Position numbers and translations under genes: made by a program. From Deltaproteobacteria bacterium (GTDB lineage: Bacteria > Desulfobacterota > Desulfomonilia > UBA1062): 36,221 bases of DNA. Below are positions 1 to 9,068 of the stretch, piece after piece. The notes under the pieces are model-generated. The model was not told the DNA's origin. It did not search any database and was given only the letters and a program-made list of their open reading frames with translations. The first letter of the stretch is position 1. Every line of letters starts with the position of its first letter. The stretch spans positions 1-36,221 of the forward strand of contig JAKPPU010000102.1 in the NCBI GenBank assembly GCA_029547185.1. Direction: 5' to 3'.

Positions 1-789
<789 letters not shown>

Positions 790-813
790 CATTTACCCCC
801 TAATAATGAACTG

Positions 814-840
814 TTAGCACTCCCTAACGGTGAGTGCTAA
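814..840. promoter_or_regulatory. CIRCE operator (HrcA binding site)
   Basis: A perfect inverted repeat with arms TTAGCACTC and GAGTGCTAA is separated by 9 bases, which is the CIRCE consensus. It lies 25 bases upstream of the groES start and overlaps the expected transcription start of the predicted promoter. HrcA bound here would block groESL transcription. No hrcA gene is in the window. Confidence 0.97.
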
Positions 841-843
841 TAC

Positions 844-872
844 TCGATAGGTGAAAAATTATTTCCTGTCAA
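844..872 (-). promoter_or_regulatory. Predicted sigma-70 type promoter of groESL
   Basis: On the minus strand there is a perfect -35 box TTGACA (867-872), a 17-base spacer and a weaker -10 box TATCGA (844-849). The predicted start point near 837 lies within the CIRCE element, the usual geometry for HrcA repression. Confidence 0.75.
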
Positions 873-1057
873 CTCCTGATTAATACTGGCCATGATAAAT
901 ATTCCCGGATAGAAGATGAAAAACGATCTCAAGCTCATGATTATTAATGCAGAAATGAAAAAATGAAGGGGAATAAGGTATTTCTTCACTGTCGAGCTCG
1001 AAGGGCCGGAGGATGCTGCTTCTTGCGGATCCAGAGCAGGGAGTGCAGGTCTATGTG

Positions 1058-1939
1058 TTATTTATTCACACTCACCCGAGCATTTTCACGAACGGTCCTA
1101 TCCTGGCCTACAGCAGGCTCGAATCTGTTCAGGAGGACGAGGAAGGTGCCCATGGTATGAGAAGCCTCGATCTTGAGGACATCTTTATCCTGATCTGCGG
1201 AAAGATATATTTTGACATCGGCAGGCTTCTTTTTCTCGCCCGACTTGCTCTTGTCGGCATCCAGCGGCTTTGCCGTGGGAACGATTACCCAGGTGTCCCG
1301 TTTCCCGCCGGGCATCTCAATGGAAGTTTTGCCGATGCACTTGAGACAGAGCTCGTAGCGTTTTTTCCCGGTGTAGACGACAAAAAGATGCTCTGCCCCG
1401 ATCTTCCAGTCGAATCCCCGTGCCAGGTAGGTTGCCGAAAAGGGGTCCATCGTATCCTTGTTCGAGTTAACCTTTCGAACCTCGTCATCGGGGGGCTCTC
1501 CCTTTTTGATGACCCTCTCCGACGTCCGGATCGTTCCGTCACCCTGGAACTTTATGAGGATGTCCTTCTCGGTGGACTTGACCTTCTGCGTTATCTTCGT
1601 TTCGAGCGGGGATACGGTATCGATGTCGGTGATGTTCTCACCCCGATAGCGGATCTTGTACACATAGTCGATCTTGTCATTGGTTTTTGCATAAACCTGC
1701 ATTTTGTACAGCTCGCCGTCACGAAGGATCGATATGGATGCAGACCCGATGTTCATCCTGTTGAATTCGAAACAGTAATAGTAGGTGCCGAGGCGGGGCT
1801 GGAAGCTCGAATCGTTCTGTGATCCGGAAGGATTCCCGGACATCTCCTGATTGATAGAGTGAACGGGCTCGGATGACCCCACAACCATCAGGGCAGCCGA
1901 AATCAGGATCATCAAACGCTTCATCTTCGCTCTCACCAT
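1058..1939 (-). CDS. Secreted DUF3108 family protein
   Basis: The 293-residue protein begins with a positively charged N-terminus and a hydrophobic stretch (residues 8-22), which looks like a signal peptide, so it is probably periplasmic. The body resembles the DUF3108 family: an early beta-rich segment around YYYCFEFNRMNIGSASI (about residues 53-69), then repeated strand-like segments ending in a conserved-looking ADVKIYLSADQDKDVLKIEA block near the C-terminus. DUF3108 proteins have no firmly established biochemical role; some are thought to work at the outer membrane. The ATG at 1939 has an AGGAGG site 8 bases upstream. It stands alone between groES and a cation antiporter, both on the same strand, with intergenic gaps of about 245-265 bases. 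Confidence 0.75.
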   Translation of the reverse strand: MVRAKMKRLMILISAALMVVGSSEPVHSINQEMSGNPSGSQNDSSFQPRLGTYYYCFEFNRMNIGSASISILRDGELYKMQVYAKTNDKIDYVYKIRYRGENITDIDTVSPLETKITQKVKSTEKDILIKFQGDGTIRTSERVIKKGEPPDDEVRKVNSNKDTMDPFSATYLARGFDWKIGAEHLFVVYTGKKRYELCLKCIGKTSIEMPGGKRDTWVIVPTAKPLDADKSKSGEKKKPADVKIYLSADQDKDVLKIEASHTMGTFLVLLNRFEPAVGQDRTVRENARVSVNK

Positions 1940-2184
1940 GATGACCGCCTCCTGTCCATTCCCCTTCTGCGAAGTGCATTGTCATGACTCGGATGAAAAG
2001 GATAGAGCAACAAACATACCATGCCAATACTCCGTAATGGTGATGGATGGAGAACGAGGCTGCATGCGGTTCGGCCCGTTTACAGGCTCTCCTTCGACGA
2101 AGCGCTGGTTGTCACTGAACTGTTGCAGGAATGATACAGAGAGAATCATGCCGGAGCTGTTCTGTCATGTCGGATTGATCCGGA

Positions 2185-4218
2185 TCAACTGACCGTACCG
2201 CTCAGAGGCTGGATGATATCGTCGTTTTCCGGCCGGAGCTGCGGCATGATGTCGAGGATGCATTCCATCTGGCCGGTAACGATGATGTCGTCTCCTGCAC
2301 TGAGAACGTCTTCACCGCCGGGATTGAGGATGACCTCTTCTCCCCGGTGTATCGCCAGGATGCTGACGCGAAAGCGCTTTCTCAGCTCGAGCTCGGCGAG
2401 GCATTTGCCGGCCGCCATGCTGCCTTTCTTCACTTTGAGGGTCGAGATCTTGAAATCGGGGATATAGAGCTCGAGGTGCGATCCTGTCGTTGCGTTCCCG
2501 GAGAGGCTTCTGAGCATCTGGTAGCCTCCTGACCTCAGATCCGCGATCATGCGCTCGATCTCGTCTCTCGGTATGAGGTATTCTGACAGGGCGTGCGAGA
2601 AGATCTCGATGGACGTTTCGTATTCCTCGGGAATGACCTCATCCGCGCCCAGACCATACAGGGGTTTGACCTCCGTGACGAAGCGGGTGCGGGCGATGAT
2701 GTGGACCTTCGGATTGAGATTCCTGGCCAGAGAGGTGATCTTCCTCGCCGCAGGGACATCGGGAATGGCGATGACCAGGACCCGTGCCCTGCTTATGCCG
2801 ACGTGGCTCAGGACGGCCTCCTGGGTGGCGTCGCCGTAGTAGATCGGCTCCCCGGCCTTACGCTCCGTATGCACCGTGTCAGGGTTTATCTCGAGGATCG
2901 CATAGGGGATCCCGGCCATTCTGGCTGCCTTCGAAACATTCCTCCCGTTGATCCCGTACCCTACCACGATGAGGTGGTCCGTGTATTTCGCTGCATCGCC
3001 GTTTAAGGCCATGATCCCGGAAGGCATCATGGCGTGCTTGAATCTTTCGGGCAGAGGGAGGTTCATGAACCAGTCCGCGATCCGGCCCGATACGCTCATG
3101 ACGAACGGGGTCGCTGCCATGGTGATGAGGGACGTCGCGAGGAACAGCTGATAGTGGGTGGCGCTCAGCAGGCCGTTGTCGAATCCGGATTTCCCCAGTA
3201 CGAAGGAAAACTCACCGATCTGTGCAAGGGCAAGGCCCACGAGAACGCTTATGCGCAGAGGGAATCCGAGTCCGAAGACCGTGAGCGACCCGGCGACGAA
3301 CTTGAGGAAAATCACTCCCAATACCAGCAGGGCGATGAGCCATAGGTGCTGGAGAAGGAAGGGAACGTCGAGCAGCATGCCGATCGATATGAAGAACACG
3401 CTCACGAAGACATCCCGGAAGGGAAGGACCCTTCCCAGAGCGTCATGGCTGAACTCGGACTCGGATATGATGAGCCCGGCCAGGAAGGCGCCCAGCGCGA
3501 GGGAGAGGCCAAGAGAATAGGTGAGCCATGCCACGCTCATGCAGATGAGGATGATGCTCATGAGGAAGAGCTCGCTGTTCCTCGTTCCGGCAACGAGGCG
3601 CAGCAGCGCGGGAACGATCCACCTGTAGCCGACGAAGAAGAGCACGATCAGGACTATCCCCTTGGTCAAGAAGAGGAGAGGGGACCCCGGCAAATGGGCA
3701 TATGAGCCTGACAGAAAGGGAATGGCGAGCATGATGGCCAGGACGGATATGTCCTGGAAAATGAGGATCGCCAGGGTGCTCTTTCCCTGGGGAGAGGTCG
3801 TCTCGGCCCGCTCGTCGAGGATCTTGAGCACGATGGCGGTGGAGCTTAAGGACACGAGGAGGGACAGGAATATCGACTCGGCGAAGCTGAAGCCCAGGGA
3901 CAGGACAGCGGCAAAGCTTAAGACAGAGGTGAAGACCATCTGGATGGTTCCGCCGAGGAATACGTATTTCTTGACCTGGAGGAGTCCTTTGAGCGAAAAC
4001 TCGATGCCGATGGTAAAGAGCAGGAGAACGACCCCGAATTCGGATACGAGCTCGACCTGACTGCTTGAATGTATGAGCTTCAATCCTGCAGGGCCCGCGA
4101 GTATGCCGGTCAGGAGAAAGCCGATGATCGAGGGAACGCGCAACCGTAAGAAGAGCAGGAGAACTGCGATCGAAAGCGCAAAAACCGTAATGAGATTGCT
4201 CAGGAATGCCGTGTCCAT
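2185..4218 (-). CDS. CPA2-family monovalent cation:proton antiporter with RCK domains (Kef type)
   Basis: The 677-residue inner-membrane protein has a hydrophobic transport domain of about a dozen helices (residues 1 to about 390) with the CPA2 signature FQDISVLAI. A cytosolic RCK-N (TrkA-N) domain follows from about residue 414, with a Rossmann dinucleotide motif GYGINGRNV and the acidic end of the second strand (AILEINPD). An RCK-C domain lies at about 586-660. Proteins of this layout exchange K+ or Na+ for protons and are gated by nucleotide or ligand binding to the RCK domain. It is close in size to E. coli KefC (620) and other 600-680 residue members. I cannot tell the ion from sequence. 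A likely promoter with a dyad in its spacer lies just upstream. Confidence 0.92.
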   Translation of the reverse strand: MDTAFLSNLITVFALSIAVLLLFLRLRVPSIIGFLLTGILAGPAGLKLIHSSSQVELVSEFGVVLLLFTIGIEFSLKGLLQVKKYVFLGGTIQMVFTSVLSFAAVLSLGFSFAESIFLSLLVSLSSTAIVLKILDERAETTSPQGKSTLAILIFQDISVLAIMLAIPFLSGSYAHLPGSPLLFLTKGIVLIVLFFVGYRWIVPALLRLVAGTRNSELFLMSIILICMSVAWLTYSLGLSLALGAFLAGLIISESEFSHDALGRVLPFRDVFVSVFFISIGMLLDVPFLLQHLWLIALLVLGVIFLKFVAGSLTVFGLGFPLRISVLVGLALAQIGEFSFVLGKSGFDNGLLSATHYQLFLATSLITMAATPFVMSVSGRIADWFMNLPLPERFKHAMMPSGIMALNGDAAKYTDHLIVVGYGINGRNVSKAARMAGIPYAILEINPDTVHTERKAGEPIYYGDATQEAVLSHVGISRARVLVIAIPDVPAARKITSLARNLNPKVHIIARTRFVTEVKPLYGLGADEVIPEEYETSIEIFSHALSEYLIPRDEIERMIADLRSGGYQMLRSLSGNATTGSHLELYIPDFKISTLKVKKGSMAAGKCLAELELRKRFRVSILAIHRGEEVILNPGGEDVLSAGDDIIVTGQMECILDIMPQLRPENDDIIQPLSGTVS

Positions 4219-4616
4219 ATGGTCGAAAATCCTAACCCGAAAAGGTCAAATATACAAGGAATGAGAATTCCTTCAAATTTTGTAAGCACTTGAGCCGTGG
4301 ACATGATGGTCCTATCGTACAGTATATGGACACAAATAAATTTAATTTCGGGGACCTTAAGAAGAGAGAAGCCTGCCGCACCGAATCGTCGGACGTCCTT
4401 CGCCGGTGCCGCCATCCCGGAGCAGGCGACAACCTTCAAGACAGGCTGTTCCTCTATCTCTTGAGAGACTGCTCAAGAATGCCTGCAAGCCTGGGCGAGT
4501 GCATTCATGAGGACCCCTATATCAGCATCCGGCGCTGCCATATTCGCTCATCGTCAGCCCGGTTGCCGGAGAGCCTGAAAGGCTCCTCGGTCGCTTAACG
4601 GAGAACGGGTCAAGAT
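4219..4616. other. 398-base intergenic region between antiporter and cbpM-like gene
   Basis: This divergent region holds the antiporter promoter described separately and, near the cbpM-like gene, a small hairpin with GAGCC/GGCTC arms at 4571-4585. A plus-strand open frame from 4290 to 4598 runs through it but has an unusual composition rich in Arg, Ser and Cys and no recognisable family, so I do not call it a gene. Apart from these I see nothing. Confidence 0.5.
4249..4276 (-). promoter_or_regulatory. Predicted antiporter promoter with a dyad operator in its spacer
   Basis: On the minus strand a -35 box TTGAAG (4271-4276) and a -10 box TATATT (4249-4254) are 16 bases apart. Within the spacer and overlapping the -35 box is a perfect inverted repeat AAGGAAT-GAGA-ATTCCTT (4256-4273). 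A protein bound there would cover RNA polymerase contacts, so a repressor site is a reasonable inference. The bound regulator is unknown. Confidence 0.5.
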
Positions 4617-4931
4617 ATGGAATACTGCACAGTCAGGGATACCATCGAGCTTCTGCATATAGACGAGCGTTTCATCACAAAGATGGAAAGGGAAGAGATC
4701 ATCTCGGTGAGATACGACGAGAAGAAGGAAGAAAAGCTCCTGTCGGAAAGCGATGTCGAAAGGCTCAGGATCGCAAAGATCCTCATGGAGGACATGGGCA
4801 TCAATCTCCACGGTGTGGAAGTGATCCTGAGGATGCGGGAAAATATGTTCCAGATGAGGAGACAGTTCGATGAGATCCTCAAGGATCTGTCTGAAGAGAT
4901 CCGCCGAGTGATGAAATATCAGAACAAGTGA
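4617..4931 (+). CDS. CbpM-like MerR-family chaperone modulator
   Basis: The 104-residue protein resembles the MerR_2/CbpM group: an N-terminal winged-helix part (residues about 3-50, TVRDTIELLHIDERFITKME), the dimer-type segment with DVERLRIAKILMEDMGINL, and a C-terminal coiled helix rich in Met, Arg and Glu. CbpM binds the J domain of CbpA and inhibits it; the related HspR is a heat-shock repressor. A DnaJ/CbpA-type gene lies 1 kb away on the opposite strand, which supports the chaperone link, although cbpA and cbpM usually are adjacent in one operon and here they are separated and convergent, with an OmpA-like gene between. The ribosome binding site (GGAG, 13 bases before ATG) is poor. Whether it binds DNA or only a co-chaperone cannot be told. 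Confidence 0.75.
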   Translation: MEYCTVRDTIELLHIDERFITKMEREEIISVRYDEKKEEKLLSESDVERLRIAKILMEDMGINLHGVEVILRMRENMFQMRRQFDEILKDLSEEIRRVMKYQNK

Positions 4932-4983
4932 AAACAGGGCGGGAGCCTTCGAGGCAGGGCCCTGCCCTGTATGCAGCCGTGGA

Positions 4984-5706
4984 TCACTTGCGCTTCGGCA
5001 TGAGGATGATTTCCATGCGCCTGTTCTTTGCCCGGCCCTCCGGGGTTTCGTTGTCGGCCACGGGCTGGTACTCGCTGAAACCGGATGCGCTGAGCATCTT
5101 TGGGTCTATGCCGTCAGCCACGAGAAGCTTGACCACGGAGATCGCCCGGGCAGCAGAGAGCTCCCAGTTGGTCGGGTATACCTTGGCGAGCTTGCCCAGG
5201 ATCTGCACGTTGTCGGTGTGCCCGGCAACGATGATATCCTGATCCTGTGCGCTCTTGAGCACGTCGGCAACCTTTTTGAGCGTGAGTATGCCCTCCTCTT
5301 TCACATCGGCTTTCCCCGAATCGAAGAGGATCGACTCGACCATGGTCAGGGTGAGCTTTCCTTCGAGCTCTTTGAGGGCAACCTGCTTGGACGCCAGCTC
5401 TGCCTTCATGGCTTCCTGCATCTTGGTGAAGGAATCGCTCTGTTCCTGAACCTTGACCTCTTTTTCCTTCAGCTCGGTTTCCTTCTCCTTCACGGCAGTC
5501 TGCAGGGATTTGATATCGAGGTCTCTCTGCCTGACCGCGTCTTGAGAATCCTTCAGGGAATCCTGGCACGACTGGTTTTCGTTTTTGAGCTGCTCGATCC
5601 TGCCCTTCATGTATGCGTTCTCGACCCGAAGCTGCTTGAGCTCCGCACATCCAGACAGAGAAAACACGAATAAGGCAGATAACGCCCCGACAACTATACG
5701 CCTCAT
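4984..5706 (-). CDS. OmpA-family peptidoglycan-binding lipoprotein with coiled coil
   Basis: The 240-residue precursor has a signal peptide ending in a lipobox LSGC with Cys20 as the lipidation site. Residues about 22-115 are a long Lys/Glu/Gln-rich coiled coil. The C-terminal OmpA-like domain (about 118-236) has ILFDSGKADVK, the diaminopimelate-binding type motif GHTDN, NWELSAARA and the terminal NRRMEIIL. It should be anchored in a membrane by lipid and bind peptidoglycan, thus tethering envelope to wall. The coiled coil plus OmpA arrangement is similar to MotB-like or Pal-like linker proteins but it lacks a MotB channel helix. A GGAG site lies 9 bases before the ATG and it has its own likely promoter. 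Confidence 0.9.
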   Translation of the reverse strand: MRRIVVGALSALFVFSLSGCAELKQLRVENAYMKGRIEQLKNENQSCQDSLKDSQDAVRQRDLDIKSLQTAVKEKETELKEKEVKVQEQSDSFTKMQEAMKAELASKQVALKELEGKLTLTMVESILFDSGKADVKEEGILTLKKVADVLKSAQDQDIIVAGHTDNVQILGKLAKVYPTNWELSAARAISVVKLLVADGIDPKMLSASGFSEYQPVADNETPEGRAKNRRMEIILMPKRK

Positions 5707-5808
5707 AAATCCACGCTCCTTTCTCCTTTGACTTCAAACATCAAACTACCCGGTCAAGCCGCCTCAAGGAGGCTTGGAGATGCAAAGAACACGCAGTATT
5801 GTATTGTC

Positions 5809-5837
5809 AATATAATCCGCAAAGGGATTTCTGGCAA
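5809..5837 (-). promoter_or_regulatory. Predicted promoter of the OmpA-like lipoprotein gene
   Basis: On the minus strand -35 TTGCCA (5832-5837), a 17-base spacer and -10 TATATT (5809-5814) lie about 100 bases upstream of the start codon. A short GCCTC/GAGGC hairpin (5761-5773) lies in the resulting leader. The good match means the lipoprotein need not be co-transcribed with dnaJ. Confidence 0.6.
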
Positions 5838-5902
5838 GGCATTTGCCCGAAGCGGGGTGAATGCAGGAATGGAGTTGTATCGATCCCCAGGAAAGGGGCG
5901 GC

Positions 5903-7027
5903 TTACAGTCTGATTCCGGCTCTCACGTTCTCGGTGTAGAGGTCCTCGAGCTTTTCGACCGCCTTGAGCGCCTCTTCGTTTTCCGTCCTGGGCACCTTGA
6001 CAATGAGCTTGATGAAAAGGTCTCCGCGCTGTCCGGTCTTTGGATTTACGGCGCCCTTTCCCCGGACCTTGAGCCTCTGGCCGCTCTGGCTCTTGGGCGG
6101 GACCTTGACCCGTATCTGACCTTCTATGGTCGGGACGGTGATGGTCCCCCCTGCCATGGCCTCGCGGACGGTGATGGGAACCTCCATCGACAGGTTGTCT
6201 CCCTCGCGGTTCAGGAGAGGATGTTCGGCGACATGGACGGTGATATAGAGGTCGCCCGGCTGTCCGCCAGGGCTGCCGGGCTCTCCCTTGCCCGGCAGCC
6301 TGAGCCGGTAGCCGTCTTTGACGCCGGCAGGTATCGTAACCCTGATCCTCTCGACGCCCTCGATAATTCCCTCGCCATAGCAGGTCGGGCACTCTTTCCC
6401 GATCTTGCCGCTCCCGCCGCACCTAGGACAGGTCTTCGTGAACTGCATGGGCCCGCGGGAGATATTTATCCGCCCGCTCCCGCTGCAGACCGTGCAGGTG
6501 GAGAGGCCGGTATTCGGATTGACGCCTGTGCCTTTGCACGTGGGGCAGGTTTTTGCCTTGTTGAGAGAGACCTCCGTATCCATGCCCTTGAGTGCCGAGA
6601 CGAGGTCGATGGTGATCGAGGATTCGATATCGCTGCCTTTGAAGGGATGGGTTTGGGAAAAGCCTCCCCGGCCGAAGTTGAACATGTCACCGAAGAGGTC
6701 TTCATAGCTGTGAAACCGGCCGAACTCCTCAGCGGTCCTCTGCCTGCCGGCCTGGGCGCCTTCCCAGCGTTTGTACTCGCGTGCGGCCTCGGGCTGGAAA
6801 CCGGGCCTCAATCCCTCTTCGCCGAATTCATCATAGAGCTTGCGCTTTTCCTCGTTCCCGATCACGTCATAGGCGCTGCTTATCTCCTTGAACTTCTCTT
6901 CCGCCTCCTTGTTGCCGGGATTGACATCGGGGTGCCATTTCCTGGAAAGCCTCCGATAGGCATCTCTTATCTGCTTTGCCGTGGCATTCTTCGGGACTCC
7001 CAGGACGTCATAGTAATTTTTTGCCAT
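5903..7027 (-). CDS. dnaJ: DnaJ-type co-chaperone with J domain and zinc finger
   Basis: The 374-residue Hsp40 delivers clients to DnaK and stimulates its ATPase. It has an N-terminal J domain (residues 3-68) with the essential HPD at 32-34, a short linker only modestly rich in Gly/Phe, then four CxxCxGxG zinc-binding repeats (about 155-220: CPTCKGTG, CTVCSGSG, CPRCGGSG, CPTCYGEG), and the two beta-barrel substrate domains typical of DnaJ. I chose ATG 7027 (MAKNYYDVLG) with a GGGGGGTGAT site; an in-frame GTG at 7033 is also possible. The start overlaps the 3' end of the upstream glycosyltransferase-acyltransferase gene by 20 bases, which suggests translational coupling. No dnaK or grpE is next to it, and a CbpM-like gene nearby suggests CbpA-like regulation. 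Confidence 0.95.
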   Translation of the reverse strand: MAKNYYDVLGVPKNATAKQIRDAYRRLSRKWHPDVNPGNKEAEEKFKEISSAYDVIGNEEKRKLYDEFGEEGLRPGFQPEAAREYKRWEGAQAGRQRTAEEFGRFHSYEDLFGDMFNFGRGGFSQTHPFKGSDIESSITIDLVSALKGMDTEVSLNKAKTCPTCKGTGVNPNTGLSTCTVCSGSGRINISRGPMQFTKTCPRCGGSGKIGKECPTCYGEGIIEGVERIRVTIPAGVKDGYRLRLPGKGEPGSPGGQPGDLYITVHVAEHPLLNREGDNLSMEVPITVREAMAGGTITVPTIEGQIRVKVPPKSQSGQRLKVRGKGAVNPKTGQRGDLFIKLIVKVPRTENEEALKAVEKLEDLYTENVRAGIRL

Positions 7028-9068
7028 GATCACCCCCCGATACGATCTTCAAATCCCTCTGAACAGGTATCTCGAGCCGTTCTTCATTGCCGCGAAGGGC
7101 GTGCCTGAGGGATTGCTCAGCTTCACTGTCCACATCATCGAGCGACTTTTTCAGCCTCATCGACCAGATGCTCAGCTCATCCGGTCTCAAGCCGACAGGG
7201 ACCGTCGTCGCCTTTCCCACCTTGAGGAAGACATGGCTGAAGGGAAGGGGGGCCTCGTAGCGATCCCACCTCCTTCGCGCTACGATCTTCGGATGGACGG
7301 CAACCGAGGCGGGAATGACGGTCATCCCCAGCTCGCTCGAGAGCTGGACCGCTCCCAGCTTGAATACCCTCCTCGGTCCCCGTGGGCCGTCAGCAGCAAC
7401 GGCGCCTGCCCGGTAGTGGAGAATGGCCTTTGCCATGATCTCGACGGCCCTCTGCCTGGCATGCTCCGGGATCAGGATGCACTCATAACCGAATCGTCTG
7501 CAGACCTCCGCGACAACCTCTCCGCGGAATGAGCAGCTCGCAAATATGCACCCGTGAAGGCCCTCGAGGAGGGCAAACATGGGCAGGTATTTCCCGTGCC
7601 AGAATGAGAGGAGGACAGGCTCGCCCTGTCTGAGGTGATACCGTATTATTTCGATGCCCTCTTCCTGCTTTCTCCATGATATCTTCTGGATTCGGATGTA
7701 GAGGGATATGGCGTAGCCCGCTATCCGTGCGCGGATGCCTGAATGGTGGGCGAGCAGTGTCTGGAGCTCCGTATCCGTCGGGATGTCGCTGCTGCATGAA
7801 TACAGCTCGCGCGCTATCGGGACGACAGAATGGACCGATGCCAGGAGCGAGCTCTCCATGATCCTTCCCTGCATTCGGGCGGCCTTCAGGCTCGAATTGG
7901 AGCGGAGCCGGGAAGCTCCGCGCATCCCGATCAGTGATTCATAGAGCGAAAGGATCGAATCCGTGCTCTTTTCCATGGAGAATCGTGAGGCAGTCTCCTC
8001 CGCTGCTCCTGATAGCTGCCCAGGACCTCGGAGGCCGAGTGATTTCACCCATAGGAGGCCGCTCATGAATTCGCCGATATCGGTTTTCATGATCAGCCTG
8101 CTGTTTATCCCGTCTCTCACGACATCTCTGACACCCGGTCCATCGAGGGCCACGACCGGAACACCGCATGCCATGGCTTCCGCCAGCACAAGCCCCTGCG
8201 TCTCGCTCTGGGACGTGAAGGCAAATACATCCATGGCGCTGTATGCTGCCGGGAGCTCTTCCTCGCCCAGGATGCCGATCATGTGAAGCCGCTTCATGAT
8301 GCCGTGGCGGAGGAATATTTTCCTCATATAATCCTCAAGGGGGCCCACGCCTGCGATGAGAACATGGTCGTCGGGGTTGGCCTGAAGATAGTGAGAAAGC
8401 GCCAGGGTGAGAAATTCGAGATTCTTCTCGAAGGCAAGCCGCCCGACATGTCCGATGACGAAGGCATTGTCAGGAATTCCTACCGTCTTCCGGAAAGCCG
8501 TCCGGTTTTTTCGTGAAAAAATCTTCGGGTCGATGCCCGTCGGGATCACGGTTACGGGCGAGCGCACACCACGGTGATGCAGCATTGAAGCCACTGACGT
8601 GCTGGGCGCCACCACGGCATCGCAGAGGTTGCAGTAAGAGGTCGTGAGGTTGACCACAAACCTCCGCATGAGCAGAGAGTCGCCGGGGATGTAATGGGTA
8701 TAACGCTCGTAGAGGGTATGGTGGGTAAAGACGATGGGCACCTGGTAAAGGGCTGCATATCTCAAGGCCGTATTGCCCAGGAGAAAGGGATGGTGTGAAT
8801 GGATGATATCCGGGCTAAACCCGTCGATTTCCCAGGCTGACTTCCGCATCCCGGGCAGAGGGATGGAAAACCCGGAACCGTTGAAATTCCTGATTGCAGG
8901 TACCCTGATGACATCGGCCTCTGCCGACGGCATGCATGTGAAATAAGGAGCGACGACCCTGACGGAGTTACCCCGCTTCTTCAGCTCTTGGGCGAACCTG
9001 TGGATGCTGCAGGCAACGCCGCCCACATGGGGAAGATAGGTGTTGGTGAACATGAGGATATTCATCAT
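7008..9068 (-). CDS. Fusion of a GT4 glycosyltransferase and a DUF374 lysophospholipid acyltransferase-like domain
   Basis: The 686-residue protein joins two enzymes. Residues 1 to about 375 are a family 4 glycosyltransferase: the N-terminal MFTNTYLPHVGGVACSIHR glycine-rich entry, the central HVGRLAFEKNLEFL start of the second Rossmann domain, and the donor-site E-x7-E in ETQGLVLAE near 289-300. Residues about 430-650 match DUF374, a LPLAT-related family seen near lipid A genes, with FWHGKYLP (about 488-495) and ADGPRGPRR (about 556-565). The role could be sugar transfer to, and acylation of, a lipid; this is inference. The start overlaps the stop of the upstream glycosidase (ATGA) and its end overlaps dnaJ, so the three genes are one operon. 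A second ATG at 9065 is an alternative start. Confidence 0.88.
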   Translation of the reverse strand: MMNILMFTNTYLPHVGGVACSIHRFAQELKKRGNSVRVVAPYFTCMPSAEADVIRVPAIRNFNGSGFSIPLPGMRKSAWEIDGFSPDIIHSHHPFLLGNTALRYAALYQVPIVFTHHTLYERYTHYIPGDSLLMRRFVVNLTTSYCNLCDAVVAPSTSVASMLHHRGVRSPVTVIPTGIDPKIFSRKNRTAFRKTVGIPDNAFVIGHVGRLAFEKNLEFLTLALSHYLQANPDDHVLIAGVGPLEDYMRKIFLRHGIMKRLHMIGILGEEELPAAYSAMDVFAFTSQSETQGLVLAEAMACGVPVVALDGPGVRDVVRDGINSRLIMKTDIGEFMSGLLWVKSLGLRGPGQLSGAAEETASRFSMEKSTDSILSLYESLIGMRGASRLRSNSSLKAARMQGRIMESSLLASVHSVVPIARELYSCSSDIPTDTELQTLLAHHSGIRARIAGYAISLYIRIQKISWRKQEEGIEIIRYHLRQGEPVLLSFWHGKYLPMFALLEGLHGCIFASCSFRGEVVAEVCRRFGYECILIPEHARQRAVEIMAKAILHYRAGAVAADGPRGPRRVFKLGAVQLSSELGMTVIPASVAVHPKIVARRRWDRYEAPLPFSHVFLKVGKATTVPVGLRPDELSIWSMRLKKSLDDVDSEAEQSLRHALRGNEERLEIPVQRDLKIVSGGDHGKKLL

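Noticed and set aside
1938..2192. Small plus-strand frame between the DUF3108 and antiporter genes
   Set aside because: Cys/Met/Pro-rich without any motif or ribosome binding site; treated as intergenic.
4290..4598. Plus-strand frame of 102 codons before the cbpM-like gene
   Set aside because: No family, no good ribosome site, unusual Arg/Ser/Cys-rich composition; probably open by chance.
5861..7108. 415-codon plus-strand frame opposite dnaJ
   Set aside because: Antisense to dnaJ, which has all its family motifs; composition is that of a shadow frame.
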